Origin: Pseudomonadota bacterium | Lineage (GTDB): Bacteria; Bdellovibrionota; Bacteriovoracia; Bacteriovoracales; Bacteriovoracaceae | DNA: 7,997 bases | Direction: 5' to 3' | NCBI GenBank assembly: GCA_021299675.1 | Contig: JAJTIF010000277.1 | Location: 1 to 7,997, forward strand | In this document: piece after piece, positions 1-6,009 of the stretch | Numbering within the stretch: the first letter of the stretch is position 1 | Layout: each line of letters starts with the position of its first letter | Notes under the pieces: generated by a model | What the model was told of the DNA's origin: nothing | Database searches by the model: none | The model's input: only the letters and a program-made list of their open reading frames with translations | Translations under genes and position numbers: made by a program

Positions 1-1043
1 GAATCCGGAACCAAAACACGACGAGAAGACAGAGTTACGGAAGTGGTAAATTTTTTGGTCACTCCACCTTCCCCACCAATACCTGCGACTTTGAAGCCGC
101 CCTTCAGAACAGCTTCACTTTCAATATTACTGGACGCCTCACAAGTAAAACTCATGAAACGGCGAGCAGTACGTCCGTTCACTTGGCGAGCGCGCCCTCG
201 CCCATCTTTTAAAATCAAATCAAAGCGCCCTTGTGCATCGAATAGAGGATAGAGACCTTCACCCTTTAGGTCCACATAGGTTGAAACTGTGTTTTTGAAT
301 TTAAAAACTGGACCAGCAGAAAGCTTCACACCCAAGAATTCAGCAGACACTTGAGCAGAAAATTCTGATTCACGACCTGTGGTCACGCCTGAAGCTGCGG
401 TCATATTTGACGTAGAGACCCAGCGCTCGGACTCAAGTTGATCATCGACCAGCGCTTTGCCGAGAGCTGCACTTGTTTGGTTATTAATATTTTTATTTTC
501 ATTTTCTTCAACGAAAGATTCGCTCTCTTGCTCATTGGCGTTTTGTAGCGGCTGCCCCAGGAGATCCACCTTCTGCAAGCTTCGCTCTTTTAAACTTTCA
601 AGCAATGGTCCTGTTAGCTCAGCTTCTTGAGAAACAAAGAGGGGGGCATCGAGCACATCTAAAACTATTTTTCGGATATCATCCTGTAGGGCCTCATCAA
701 TCAGGTAAATCTCAGACTCCATGTCTTTAATGACCTGTGTACGAGCTTCACTGGCAGATCCGGTTGAAGCGAGGGCAAGTTCATAACCACGAAGTACGGC
801 TTCTTTCACCTGGCGGTGAAGTCTTTGACCTTCTAGCCAGGCCCTCTGCTCTACTGAGAGACGAGCCTGTTCGTAGTAAGCTTCACGTTCAAGCGCATCG
901 AGATCGAGTGAGGTATCCGAGTAGGATTGAAGTTCCAAGAGGCGATTCTCAAGATGAGAATTATCTAGAAATGCCAACACTGGTGTGCTTAAGCTTAAAA
1001 GAAAAAGTGATCCCACTAATCTTTGTGATAATTTTCGCATCAT
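1..1043 (-). CDS. Exported protein of unknown function, N-terminal part (cut by window edge)
   Basis: The minus strand stays open for 347 codons from the ATG at 1043 to the window edge, with no stop; the C-terminus lies outside. I do not recognise the family. The product begins with a clear Sec signal peptide: basic MMRK..R, a hydrophobic core at about residues 9-19 and a V-L-A cleavage site after residue 24, so it should leave the cytoplasm. Residues 25-165 look alpha-helical and charged. Residues 168-192 are a Glu/Asn-rich probable linker. From about 205 the sequence turns beta-rich and glycine-rich, with GVKLSAGP and GIGGEGG segments; the single Cys is at 301. There is no lipobox. Two adjacent ATGs (1043 and 1040) follow a GAGGGG at 1047-1052; the second has the better spacing. 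It is the last gene of the visible series, 57 bp after the pseudouridine synthase gene. It could be periplasmic or outer-membrane associated. A link to motility is only suggested by position. Confidence 0.85.
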   Translation of the reverse strand, partial: MMRKLSQRLVGSLFLLSLSTPVLAFLDNSHLENRLLELQSYSDTSLDLDALEREAYYEQARLSVEQRAWLEGQRLHRQVKEAVLRGYELALASTGSASEARTQVIKDMESEIYLIDEALQDDIRKIVLDVLDAPLFVSQEAELTGPLLESLKERSLQKVDLLGQPLQNANEQESESFVEENENKNINNQTSAALGKALVDDQLESERWVSTSNMTAASGVTTGRESEFSAQVSAEFLGVKLSAGPVFKFKNTVSTYVDLKGEGLYPLFDAQGRFDLILKDGRGRARQVNGRTARRFMSFTCEASSNIESEAVLKGGFKVAGIGGEGGVTKKFTTSVTLSSRRVLVPD

Positions 1044-1052
1044 CGGCCCCTC

Positions 1053-1082
1053 AAAAAATTTTGGCTATCTTAAGCCAGAATT
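1053..1082 (-). terminator. Terminator-like hairpin between the pseudouridine synthase and exported-protein genes
   Basis: Read on the minus strand, AATT-C-TGGCT, a 6-nt loop TAAGAT, then AGCCA-A-AATT form a 9-bp stem with one C/A mismatch, followed at once by TTTT. This is the form of a weak intrinsic terminator. It lies between the stop codon at 1101 and the GAGGGG ribosome binding site at 1047-1052. No room is left for a promoter between hairpin and start codon, so the downstream gene must depend on read-through or on a promoter located before the hairpin. It could also be an attenuator or a chance structure, because the stem has only three GC pairs. Confidence 0.4.
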
Positions 1083-1100
1083 AAGGCGATGCGTTAATTA

Positions 1101-1922
1101 TCAGTGCTTTAAGTAAAATTTATAGTCTTTGTGCTCAAGAAGTTGCTTCTGACCACTCCAAGGGTCAATAAATTCAAGGCTTATGGAGGCTAAAGCGAGG
1201 CCGTCTTTATTCTTGTTCCCTTTACCATACTTAGGGTCACCCATGACGGGAGCCTCGATCAGATCAAGGTGACGACGAATCTGATGGAGCCGACCAGTGT
1301 GTAATTCGAGCTCCAATAGGGCCTTGTCTTGTGAGCGATCGAGGACTTTGTAGCTAGTCTTTGCTTCTTGCTGGTCGAGAGGGAACTCAATCACACCTTG
1401 GTTTTCAAGGAAGCCATGGACCTTTACCAGCGCATGGTAAATCTTTTTAATTTTATTTTGGAGGAAGAGTTCGCTTAAAAGATGCGTGGCCTTCGAGTTG
1501 TAAGCGACGAGCACCAGACCTTGCGTTTCTCGATCGAGGCGATGCACCAGGAAGGGAGTTTTGCCGGCCATCTCCACCGCATACATCAGGCTCGTCTGGT
1601 CCCCGGCATCAGTTCCTTGCGACATGATGTTAGCGGGCTTCAACCAAACTCCATAGTGAGGCGAATCATACAAGCACTGCGCTGACGTAAAGGGAGCGAG
1701 GGCAAGAACCTTTTGATCATACACCGCTTCCAGTAGATCATCCTTTCGCAGTCGATAGCGCGGGTCACGGATGCGCTTGAAGGATCCCTTCCCGCCCACC
1801 TTTACTTTCACCGCTCCGTAGTGAAGCATCTTTGTGACAACATCGGCGCTTAAACGAGAGGAGGACTGGAGCAGACTGCTCACGTCCCCCTCGCTTGAAA
1901 CTTTGATTTTAAATTTTTTCAC
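1101..1922 (-). CDS. RluA-family RNA pseudouridine synthase with S4-like N-terminal domain
   Basis: The enzyme class converts uridine to pseudouridine in rRNA or tRNA, in the cytoplasm. At 273 aa it has the layout of RluA/RluC/RluD-type enzymes. An S4-like RNA-binding region covers about residues 12-70 and the catalytic domain about 85-265. The signature HRLDRETQGL at residues 127-136 contains the catalytic aspartate D130; the usual Ser of the HRLDxxTSG motif is Gln here. The second conserved block TGRLHQIRRHL is at 209-219, and KPANIM at 95-100 matches the family's KPxG/N substrate-pocket strand. The start is GTG at 1922, which overlaps the stop of the upstream gene (GTGA), so translation is probably coupled; I see no strong ribosome binding site. 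The target uridine cannot be told from the sequence (RluC-, RluD- and TruC-like enzymes are all possible). Its presence in a flagellar operon is unexplained and may be simple operon hitch-hiking. Confidence 0.9.
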   Translation of the reverse strand: MKKFKIKVSSEGDVSSLLQSSSRLSADVVTKMLHYGAVKVKVGGKGSFKRIRDPRYRLRKDDLLEAVYDQKVLALAPFTSAQCLYDSPHYGVWLKPANIMSQGTDAGDQTSLMYAVEMAGKTPFLVHRLDRETQGLVLVAYNSKATHLLSELFLQNKIKKIYHALVKVHGFLENQGVIEFPLDQQEAKTSYKVLDRSQDKALLELELHTGRLHQIRRHLDLIEAPVMGDPKYGKGNKNKDGLALASISLEFIDPWSGQKQLLEHKDYKFYLKH

Positions 1923-4201
1923 AGCTGGACTTCAAACACACCCGGAACACTCTTTTCAATCACACCCTGGTGCTCCGAGAGGCCTGTCAAATTGGTCTTC
2001 AGCTCCGCGACTAGATTGTGCAGAAGATCGATCATCAGCTCTTGGTCTTCTTTGAAAGAGTCTGATAATTCCTCGAGCATTTTCTCGTGGGCGTGGATAT
2101 CTATAGAGGCGGACTTCTCTAACTGAGGCACGACCCCAGTAAAGGCCATGGCCACTTTCGTGATCTCGATGTCGAGTGAAGAGAGATTCTTATCAAGATT
2201 TTGGACGGCGCGATCGAGGTTCATGATCGAATCTTTCATGTCCGCTGCCAGCTTCTGTGCTGAATCACTAAGCATCGGCGAGTTCATGAGGAACTCGTTT
2301 TGAAGCTTCATGAGTTTTTGTTTCGAAAGCATGAGCTCAGTCCGATCTGACTTATAGTGGACTTTTACTTGCTCTAGGTTCTGCGCACTATCCTTGAGCC
2401 CACTCAAACGATCGATCAGATGGCGACACTGCTCCCAGTAGAAATCCGTGCGCTTCGTTTGCGTCCGCACGACTTGCGTCAGTGCACGGTGGTCTGTCTG
2501 AAGGTCGCCGTTTGTTTGATCTAAGGAGATAAACACATCACGCATGCGCTTGAGCTGCGAGAGTTCTTTCTTGAAGAAGCTGGACTGCTCCTGGAAGAAG
2601 GTGTGCATCTCAATAATCATTTTGAGATGATCTTTTTTCTCGTTATCCAGCTGCTTAACCTGATTGTGGAGATCGAAGCGGTAACTGTTGAGCTTTTCAA
2701 TGACACGAGAAAGCTTTGACCAGTCTTCCTCGAGACCGGCTTTCTTCCAGAGCGGGGCGAGTTGAGCCTGAACCTCTACACCCCAAGTTTCAAGCTCCAA
2801 GGCCTCGAAGGCAGAGCGCACGGGATGCATAATAAGATGGGATTGAGTTTGGATCGCTTCCTTGATGAGCACCAGATCGTAGAAAATCACCAGGAGTTTA
2901 CCTTCATCTTTTTCTATGGGGGAGAGGTGCATCTCCATGGGCACAGTCACACCGTCGCTCATTTGGAGTTGAACCTGCCAGGTCGCCGGCTCCATTGTGG
3001 TCAGGGCCTGGGACAGATAATCCTGAGAGGCGATAATCTTCTTACCAAAAAATGCCAGGTCCAGTTCGCTGAGATCTGTTTTAGAGTCGAGCCCAAATTG
3101 ATCGAAGAAGAGTGAGTTCACCCACTCGACTCTCCCCTGAGCATTGATGATCAGGGAGCTGAAAGGCATCCCGAGTGAAAAATTCTCTCCTAAGCCCTGT
3201 GCGATACGAAACTGTTCGAGAGAGTCGGTAAACTGGTTTTGACGACTCGGCGAAACATAATCCAAGGGATCGATGTCTCGGGATTTTTTGAGAGCAGAAA
3301 GAAATTTAAAAAATTTATTTTCAAACACTCTGACCAAATCAGCACTCGCCTTGAACCCGAGGAAAGTGACCAAGCCCCAAAACACAAGACTTCCCGCTAC
3401 AAGAGCCCAAACCATTTGAATGATCCAATAGAACTGGTCCATTTGTACTTTTTGAATCGATCCCAGGGCCAGATGTGCTTTCGCCGCCCACTGCCCTACG
3501 GCTTCTTTAGCGGAAAGTTCCGTCTGACTCAGAGTCTTGCGAACTTCATGCAGGTCTAGGAGCATCACGAGGTCAGATTGGATCTCATCCAGCTGAGCGA
3601 GAGTGGAAGACTTATCATCCGGATCAAGGGCAGAACCTTTGATTAAATTCGTCATCGCACTGAGATCACTTTCCATGTACTTTACGATATTTGATTCGAC
3701 ACGGCCTGAGAGCTTTAAGAGACTGATCCGCTGCTCTAGTCTCTCCGTTCCACGCTGGATGTTTTTCCAGCGTTTGCGAGAGGCCTGTGCCTCGAGCTTC
3801 TCCACTTTTGTTTTCATCGTGACCAGAATTTCATCTGGCCGTGAAAGACGACTTAACTGATCGCTGATATGTTTGTAGTTTTCTAGAGCAGCGTCGAGTT
3901 CTTTATTTCTCTGGAAACTCAGATTCGTCTCAATCTTTTGGTGGGCATCGTTGAGATAGCCAATTTTATTTTGAGCCTCAGCGCTCTGATTGGATTCGAT
4001 AAATCGTTTCAACTGCTCGTAATGGACAAAAGATTTTAGTTGTTCGATATCTTCGACGCCTTCGATCTTAATCGTGTCGATGTTGGCTTGGGTTTCAACT
4101 TGGGTCTTGAGCTTTAGGCCTATAAAAATGAGACTTGCGACGAGCAAGATGTAGTAAACGTGGGAGATGTTTTTTAGCAGTTTGAATGATTGAGCTTGCA
4201 T
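1919..4201 (-). CDS. Membrane-anchored PAS-domain coiled-coil protein (sensor-like, no output domain seen)
   Basis: This 760-aa protein has a receptor-like plan. Membrane segment 1 is at about residues 16-30 and membrane segment 2 at about 258-283. Between them lies a roughly 225-residue, largely helical and charged region that should be periplasmic. A cytoplasmic PAS-like domain follows at about 345-445: GRVEWVNSLFFDQFGL at 356-371 resembles the PAS core (G.I..vN.a...lfG) and the final strand is LLVIFYDL. The remaining 310 residues are heptad-rich helices, probably coiled coil. No histidine-kinase ATPase domain, GGDEF/EAL, HD-GYP or chemoreceptor hairpin tip is visible. SHLIMHP at 454-460 faintly recalls an H-box (H-x4-P) but no kinase follows. 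The gene lies directly after fliA and overlaps the next gene by 4 bp. Its ribosome binding site is in a perfect hairpin (4205-4239). A role in sensing or placing the motility machinery is inferred from architecture and neighbours only. I cannot name a family. Confidence 0.85.
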   Translation of the reverse strand: MQAQSFKLLKNISHVYYILLVASLIFIGLKLKTQVETQANIDTIKIEGVEDIEQLKSFVHYEQLKRFIESNQSAEAQNKIGYLNDAHQKIETNLSFQRNKELDAALENYKHISDQLSRLSRPDEILVTMKTKVEKLEAQASRKRWKNIQRGTERLEQRISLLKLSGRVESNIVKYMESDLSAMTNLIKGSALDPDDKSSTLAQLDEIQSDLVMLLDLHEVRKTLSQTELSAKEAVGQWAAKAHLALGSIQKVQMDQFYWIIQMVWALVAGSLVFWGLVTFLGFKASADLVRVFENKFFKFLSALKKSRDIDPLDYVSPSRQNQFTDSLEQFRIAQGLGENFSLGMPFSSLIINAQGRVEWVNSLFFDQFGLDSKTDLSELDLAFFGKKIIASQDYLSQALTTMEPATWQVQLQMSDGVTVPMEMHLSPIEKDEGKLLVIFYDLVLIKEAIQTQSHLIMHPVRSAFEALELETWGVEVQAQLAPLWKKAGLEEDWSKLSRVIEKLNSYRFDLHNQVKQLDNEKKDHLKMIIEMHTFFQEQSSFFKKELSQLKRMRDVFISLDQTNGDLQTDHRALTQVVRTQTKRTDFYWEQCRHLIDRLSGLKDSAQNLEQVKVHYKSDRTELMLSKQKLMKLQNEFLMNSPMLSDSAQKLAADMKDSIMNLDRAVQNLDKNLSSLDIEITKVAMAFTGVVPQLEKSASIDIHAHEKMLEELSDSFKEDQELMIDLLHNLVAELKTNLTGLSEHQGVIEKSVPGVFEVQL

Positions 4202-4204
4202 GGA

Positions 4205-4239
4205 TTCCTCATAATGATGCTTTTAATCATTATGAGGAA
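4205..4239 (-). promoter_or_regulatory. Perfect 14-bp inverted repeat enclosing the ribosome binding site of the PAS/coiled-coil gene
   Basis: TTCCTCATAATGAT (RNA sense, 4226-4239) is followed by a 7-nt loop TAAAAGC and the exact reverse complement ATCATTATGAGGAA (4205-4218). The GAGGAA at the end of the 3' arm is the only good Shine-Dalgarno sequence before the ATG at 4201, 3 nt away. If the mRNA folds, the ribosome binding site is paired. No T-run follows on either strand, so this is not a standard intrinsic terminator for fliA. It may control translation (AU-rich and meltable, as RNA thermometers are), protect an mRNA end, or be a DNA operator for a dimeric regulator. The repeat is certain; its function is inferred. 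Confidence 0.7.
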
Positions 4240-4265
4240 ATTGAGACAAAGTGAAAAGGTTTTGC

Positions 4266-5051
4266 TTAGCTTGCGATGTCTTCGTGGCTATCGAACTGGT
4301 TGCGCAGTTTTGCCTTCAGTTTCAAGATCGCCTGAGTGTGAAGCTGAGAGACGCGTGATTCTGTGACGTCTAATACCTGACCAATCTCTTTCAAGTTGAG
4401 ATCTTCGAAGTAATAGAGCGATAGGACCAGTCTCTGCTTCTCCGGAAGAGTCTTGATGCCGTCTTTGATGATATCCTGGGCGCGCTTGTAGTTCACCGCC
4501 TGGTATGGGTTCGCCGAGCGGGAGTTCTCCATCAAACTTCCCATGAGTTTCTTGTCACCGCGACCCATGGAAGCCGTGTCGTCGATGTTGAGAAGTGAGA
4601 CGGTCTTAGATTTATTGATGAGGTCGTGGAACTCTTCCATTGAGCACTGAAGCTCAACGCACATTTCGTCGTCCGTCGCTGGGCGGCCGAGTTCTTTATC
4701 AAGCTTGGCGTAAGCGCGCTCAACCTGCTTAGCTTTCTCGCGCACTGAACGTGGTACCCAGTCCTGTGAGCGTAACTCATCGAGGATAGCTCCACGGATA
4801 CGGAATTCCGCATAGGTTTTAAACTTATTATCACGGGTGGGATCAAACTTTTCGATCGCATCCATTAGACCGATGACACCACAGCTCATGAGATCATCGA
4901 GCTCGATGTTCGAGGGCAGTCTTGAGGCAATTTTCTGTGCGATATATCTTACAAGTGGGGCGTACTCGAGAATAATCTCGTCCTTCACCTTCGGCTCAAC
5001 AGTGCTGCGGTAGTCTTTGAGGTTCTTCAACTTTGTTGTCAGTGATGACAT
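4266..5051 (-). CDS. fliA: Flagellar RNA polymerase sigma factor FliA (sigma-28)
   Basis: Sigma-28 directs RNA polymerase to late flagellar promoters (flagellin, motor and chemotaxis genes) and is normally held by the anti-sigma factor FlgM until the hook is complete. At 261 aa it has normal length for the FliA/WhiG group. Region 2 covers about residues 25-104, with the core-binding block DDLMSCGVIGLMDAIEKFDP (52-71) and the FliA-typical stretch FKTYAEFRIRGAILDELR (77-94) leading to DWVPRSVR (97-104). Region 3 spans about 105-155. Region 4 is at 202-246, with the helix-turn-helix NLKEIGQVLDVTESRVSQL (219-237). The ATG at 5051 has an AAGGAG ribosome binding site 8 nt upstream (5060-5065), which supports this start. 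It follows flhG after 27 bp, the order seen in many polar flagellates. I see no sigma-28 promoter in front of it, so it is probably transcribed with flhF and flhG. Confidence 0.96.
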   Translation of the reverse strand: MSSLTTKLKNLKDYRSTVEPKVKDEIILEYAPLVRYIAQKIASRLPSNIELDDLMSCGVIGLMDAIEKFDPTRDNKFKTYAEFRIRGAILDELRSQDWVPRSVREKAKQVERAYAKLDKELGRPATDDEMCVELQCSMEEFHDLINKSKTVSLLNIDDTASMGRGDKKLMGSLMENSRSANPYQAVNYKRAQDIIKDGIKTLPEKQRLVLSLYYFEDLNLKEIGQVLDVTESRVSQLHTQAILKLKAKLRNQFDSHEDIAS

Positions 5052-5059
5052 AAGCGCTG

Positions 5060-5065
5060 CTCCTT
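5060..5065 (-). promoter_or_regulatory. Ribosome binding site of fliA
   Basis: AAGGAG on the minus strand, 8 nt before the ATG at 5051, in the short gap after flhG. It fixes the fliA start and suggests strong, independent initiation rather than coupling. Confidence 0.8.
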
Positions 5066-5078
5066 AGCGTGGGGGATC

Positions 5079-5942
5079 TCAGTGAACTTCTTGTTCAGTT
5101 GTCAGTGCAGCACGCTGCGTACCGACACCCCATTTTTCGGCGAATTGCTGGACACACTTTAAAAATTTCTTATGCCATTCACTTCCGTCCCCAGAGAGGA
5201 AAAAAGTATCAAATTGTTCTGCGGCGATATCCACTTTATGCAGACCACCGAGCACATGAGTCCGGCATCCGAGGTAGTTCTCGATGGTTTCACTCAGGGT
5301 CATAACGACCTTCTGAAACTGACGGTCATTCTGAATCATGTTGACCAGCAGATGATTTTCTTTGATCCCAAAGCGGTTCTGAAGGACCTTAACCAGTGAA
5401 TACGAATCAGTGATTGAACTCTTGTCCGGAGTCACCACGATAACTCTGTGGTCACACCAAGCATTGAGCGTGAGGCTCACGCGATCGAGCCCTGCTGGAC
5501 AGTCGAGAAGAATCCAATCGTAACTGTCTTCGTGGGCGCGAATGATATCGATAATGATCTCATCGAGCGCCAAGCGACTCTCGAAGAGCTCCACATTGCC
5601 ATTGCAGGCCGGAAGAAGATCGAAGTGCTCCCGCTTGATCACGCAGTCCTCGAAAGACTTTTCTGCGGAGAGGAGCTTGAAGAAGCTGTCATCCAGAGGA
5701 AGACCAAGCTTGATCGCTGTGTTTGAAAGATTGGTGTCGCAGTCGATGAGAAGGACCTTCTGGCCCAAGGCCCCAAGCTCACGGGCCATGCGGAGGGCAA
5801 CAGAAGTTTTACCGACTCCGCCTTTGCCGCCGGTGATCGAAACTTTAATGGCTGAATGTTGTCGTTGAATAAACTGAGCGGGTCGCGATTGAGTCAGGGG
5901 TTGAGTTCGAAAGGACATCAACCATTCACTAGTCTTTTGCAT
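5079..5942 (-). CDS. flhG: Flagellar number regulator FlhG (FleN/YlxH), MinD/ParA-type ATPase
   Basis: FlhG is a MinD-like ATPase that limits flagellar number and partners FlhF at the pole. This 287-aa protein has the deviant Walker A motif GGKGGVGKTS at residues 38-47 with both lysines (K40, K45), the switch I region LIDCDTNLSNTAIKLGL (65-81) with D68, and a Walker B/switch II strand WILLDCPAG (143-151) with D147, where relatives usually have DTGAG. The ATPase therefore looks intact. The N-terminal 30 residues show no recognisable DQAxxLR motif, the helix that stimulates the FlhF GTPase in characterised FlhG proteins. The reading frame cannot be extended: a TGA lies in frame 24 bases before the ATG and no start codon lies between. 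The C-terminal helix (about 255-272) could be the membrane-binding helix. The gene sits between flhF and fliA, as expected. Identity is firm from context and motifs; a general MinD/ParA label is the fallback. Confidence 0.93.
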   Translation of the reverse strand: MQKTSEWLMSFRTQPLTQSRPAQFIQRQHSAIKVSITGGKGGVGKTSVALRMARELGALGQKVLLIDCDTNLSNTAIKLGLPLDDSFFKLLSAEKSFEDCVIKREHFDLLPACNGNVELFESRLALDEIIIDIIRAHEDSYDWILLDCPAGLDRVSLTLNAWCDHRVIVVTPDKSSITDSYSLVKVLQNRFGIKENHLLVNMIQNDRQFQKVVMTLSETIENYLGCRTHVLGGLHKVDIAAEQFDTFFLSGDGSEWHKKFLKCVQQFAEKWGVGTQRAALTTEQEVH

Positions 5943-5945
5943 ATA

Positions 5946-5951
5946 CCTCCT
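5946..5951 (-). promoter_or_regulatory. Ribosome binding site of flhG
   Basis: A full AGGAGG stands only 3 nt (TAT) before the ATG at 5942, closer than usual. No alternative start codon lies at a better distance: the next candidates, TTG and ATG at codons 8 and 9, are too far. The start is therefore kept. The tight spacing may lower initiation. Confidence 0.75.
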
Positions 5952-5968
5952 GTACGGCCACTCTCACA

Positions 5969-5989
5969 GCTTCTCCATCCTAGAGAAGC
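5969..5989 (-). other. Short hairpin in the flhF-flhG gap
   Basis: GCTTCTC and GAGAAGC form a perfect 7-bp stem around TAGGATG; one wobble and one A-T pair can extend it inward to leave a 3-nt loop. No T-run follows, so it is not an intrinsic terminator. It could stabilise the end of an flhF transcript or tune flhG expression. Function is not established. Confidence 0.45.
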
Positions 5990-6009
5990 GGTTTAACTTT
6001 CAATCAATG

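Noticed and set aside
1036..1066. GCCGATGA on the minus strand resembles the sigma-28 -10 element GCCGATAA
   Set aside because: It overlaps the start codons of the exported-protein gene, and no TAAA-type -35 element lies about 15 nt upstream; the transcript would be leaderless.
737..1084. Plus-strand open frame of 115 codons
   Set aside because: It lies antisense to the exported-protein gene, which has a signal peptide, a ribosome binding site and a longer frame; the plus-strand product is low-complexity and basic with no recognisable domain.
2762..3115. Plus-strand open frame of 117 codons, His-rich
   Set aside because: It is a shadow of the PAS-domain coding region on the other strand; it has no good ribosome binding site and no plausible domain.
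4205..4239. Inverted repeat after fliA as an intrinsic terminator
   Set aside because: No T-run follows the stem on either strand; the 3' arm runs straight into the ribosome binding site and start codon of the next gene.
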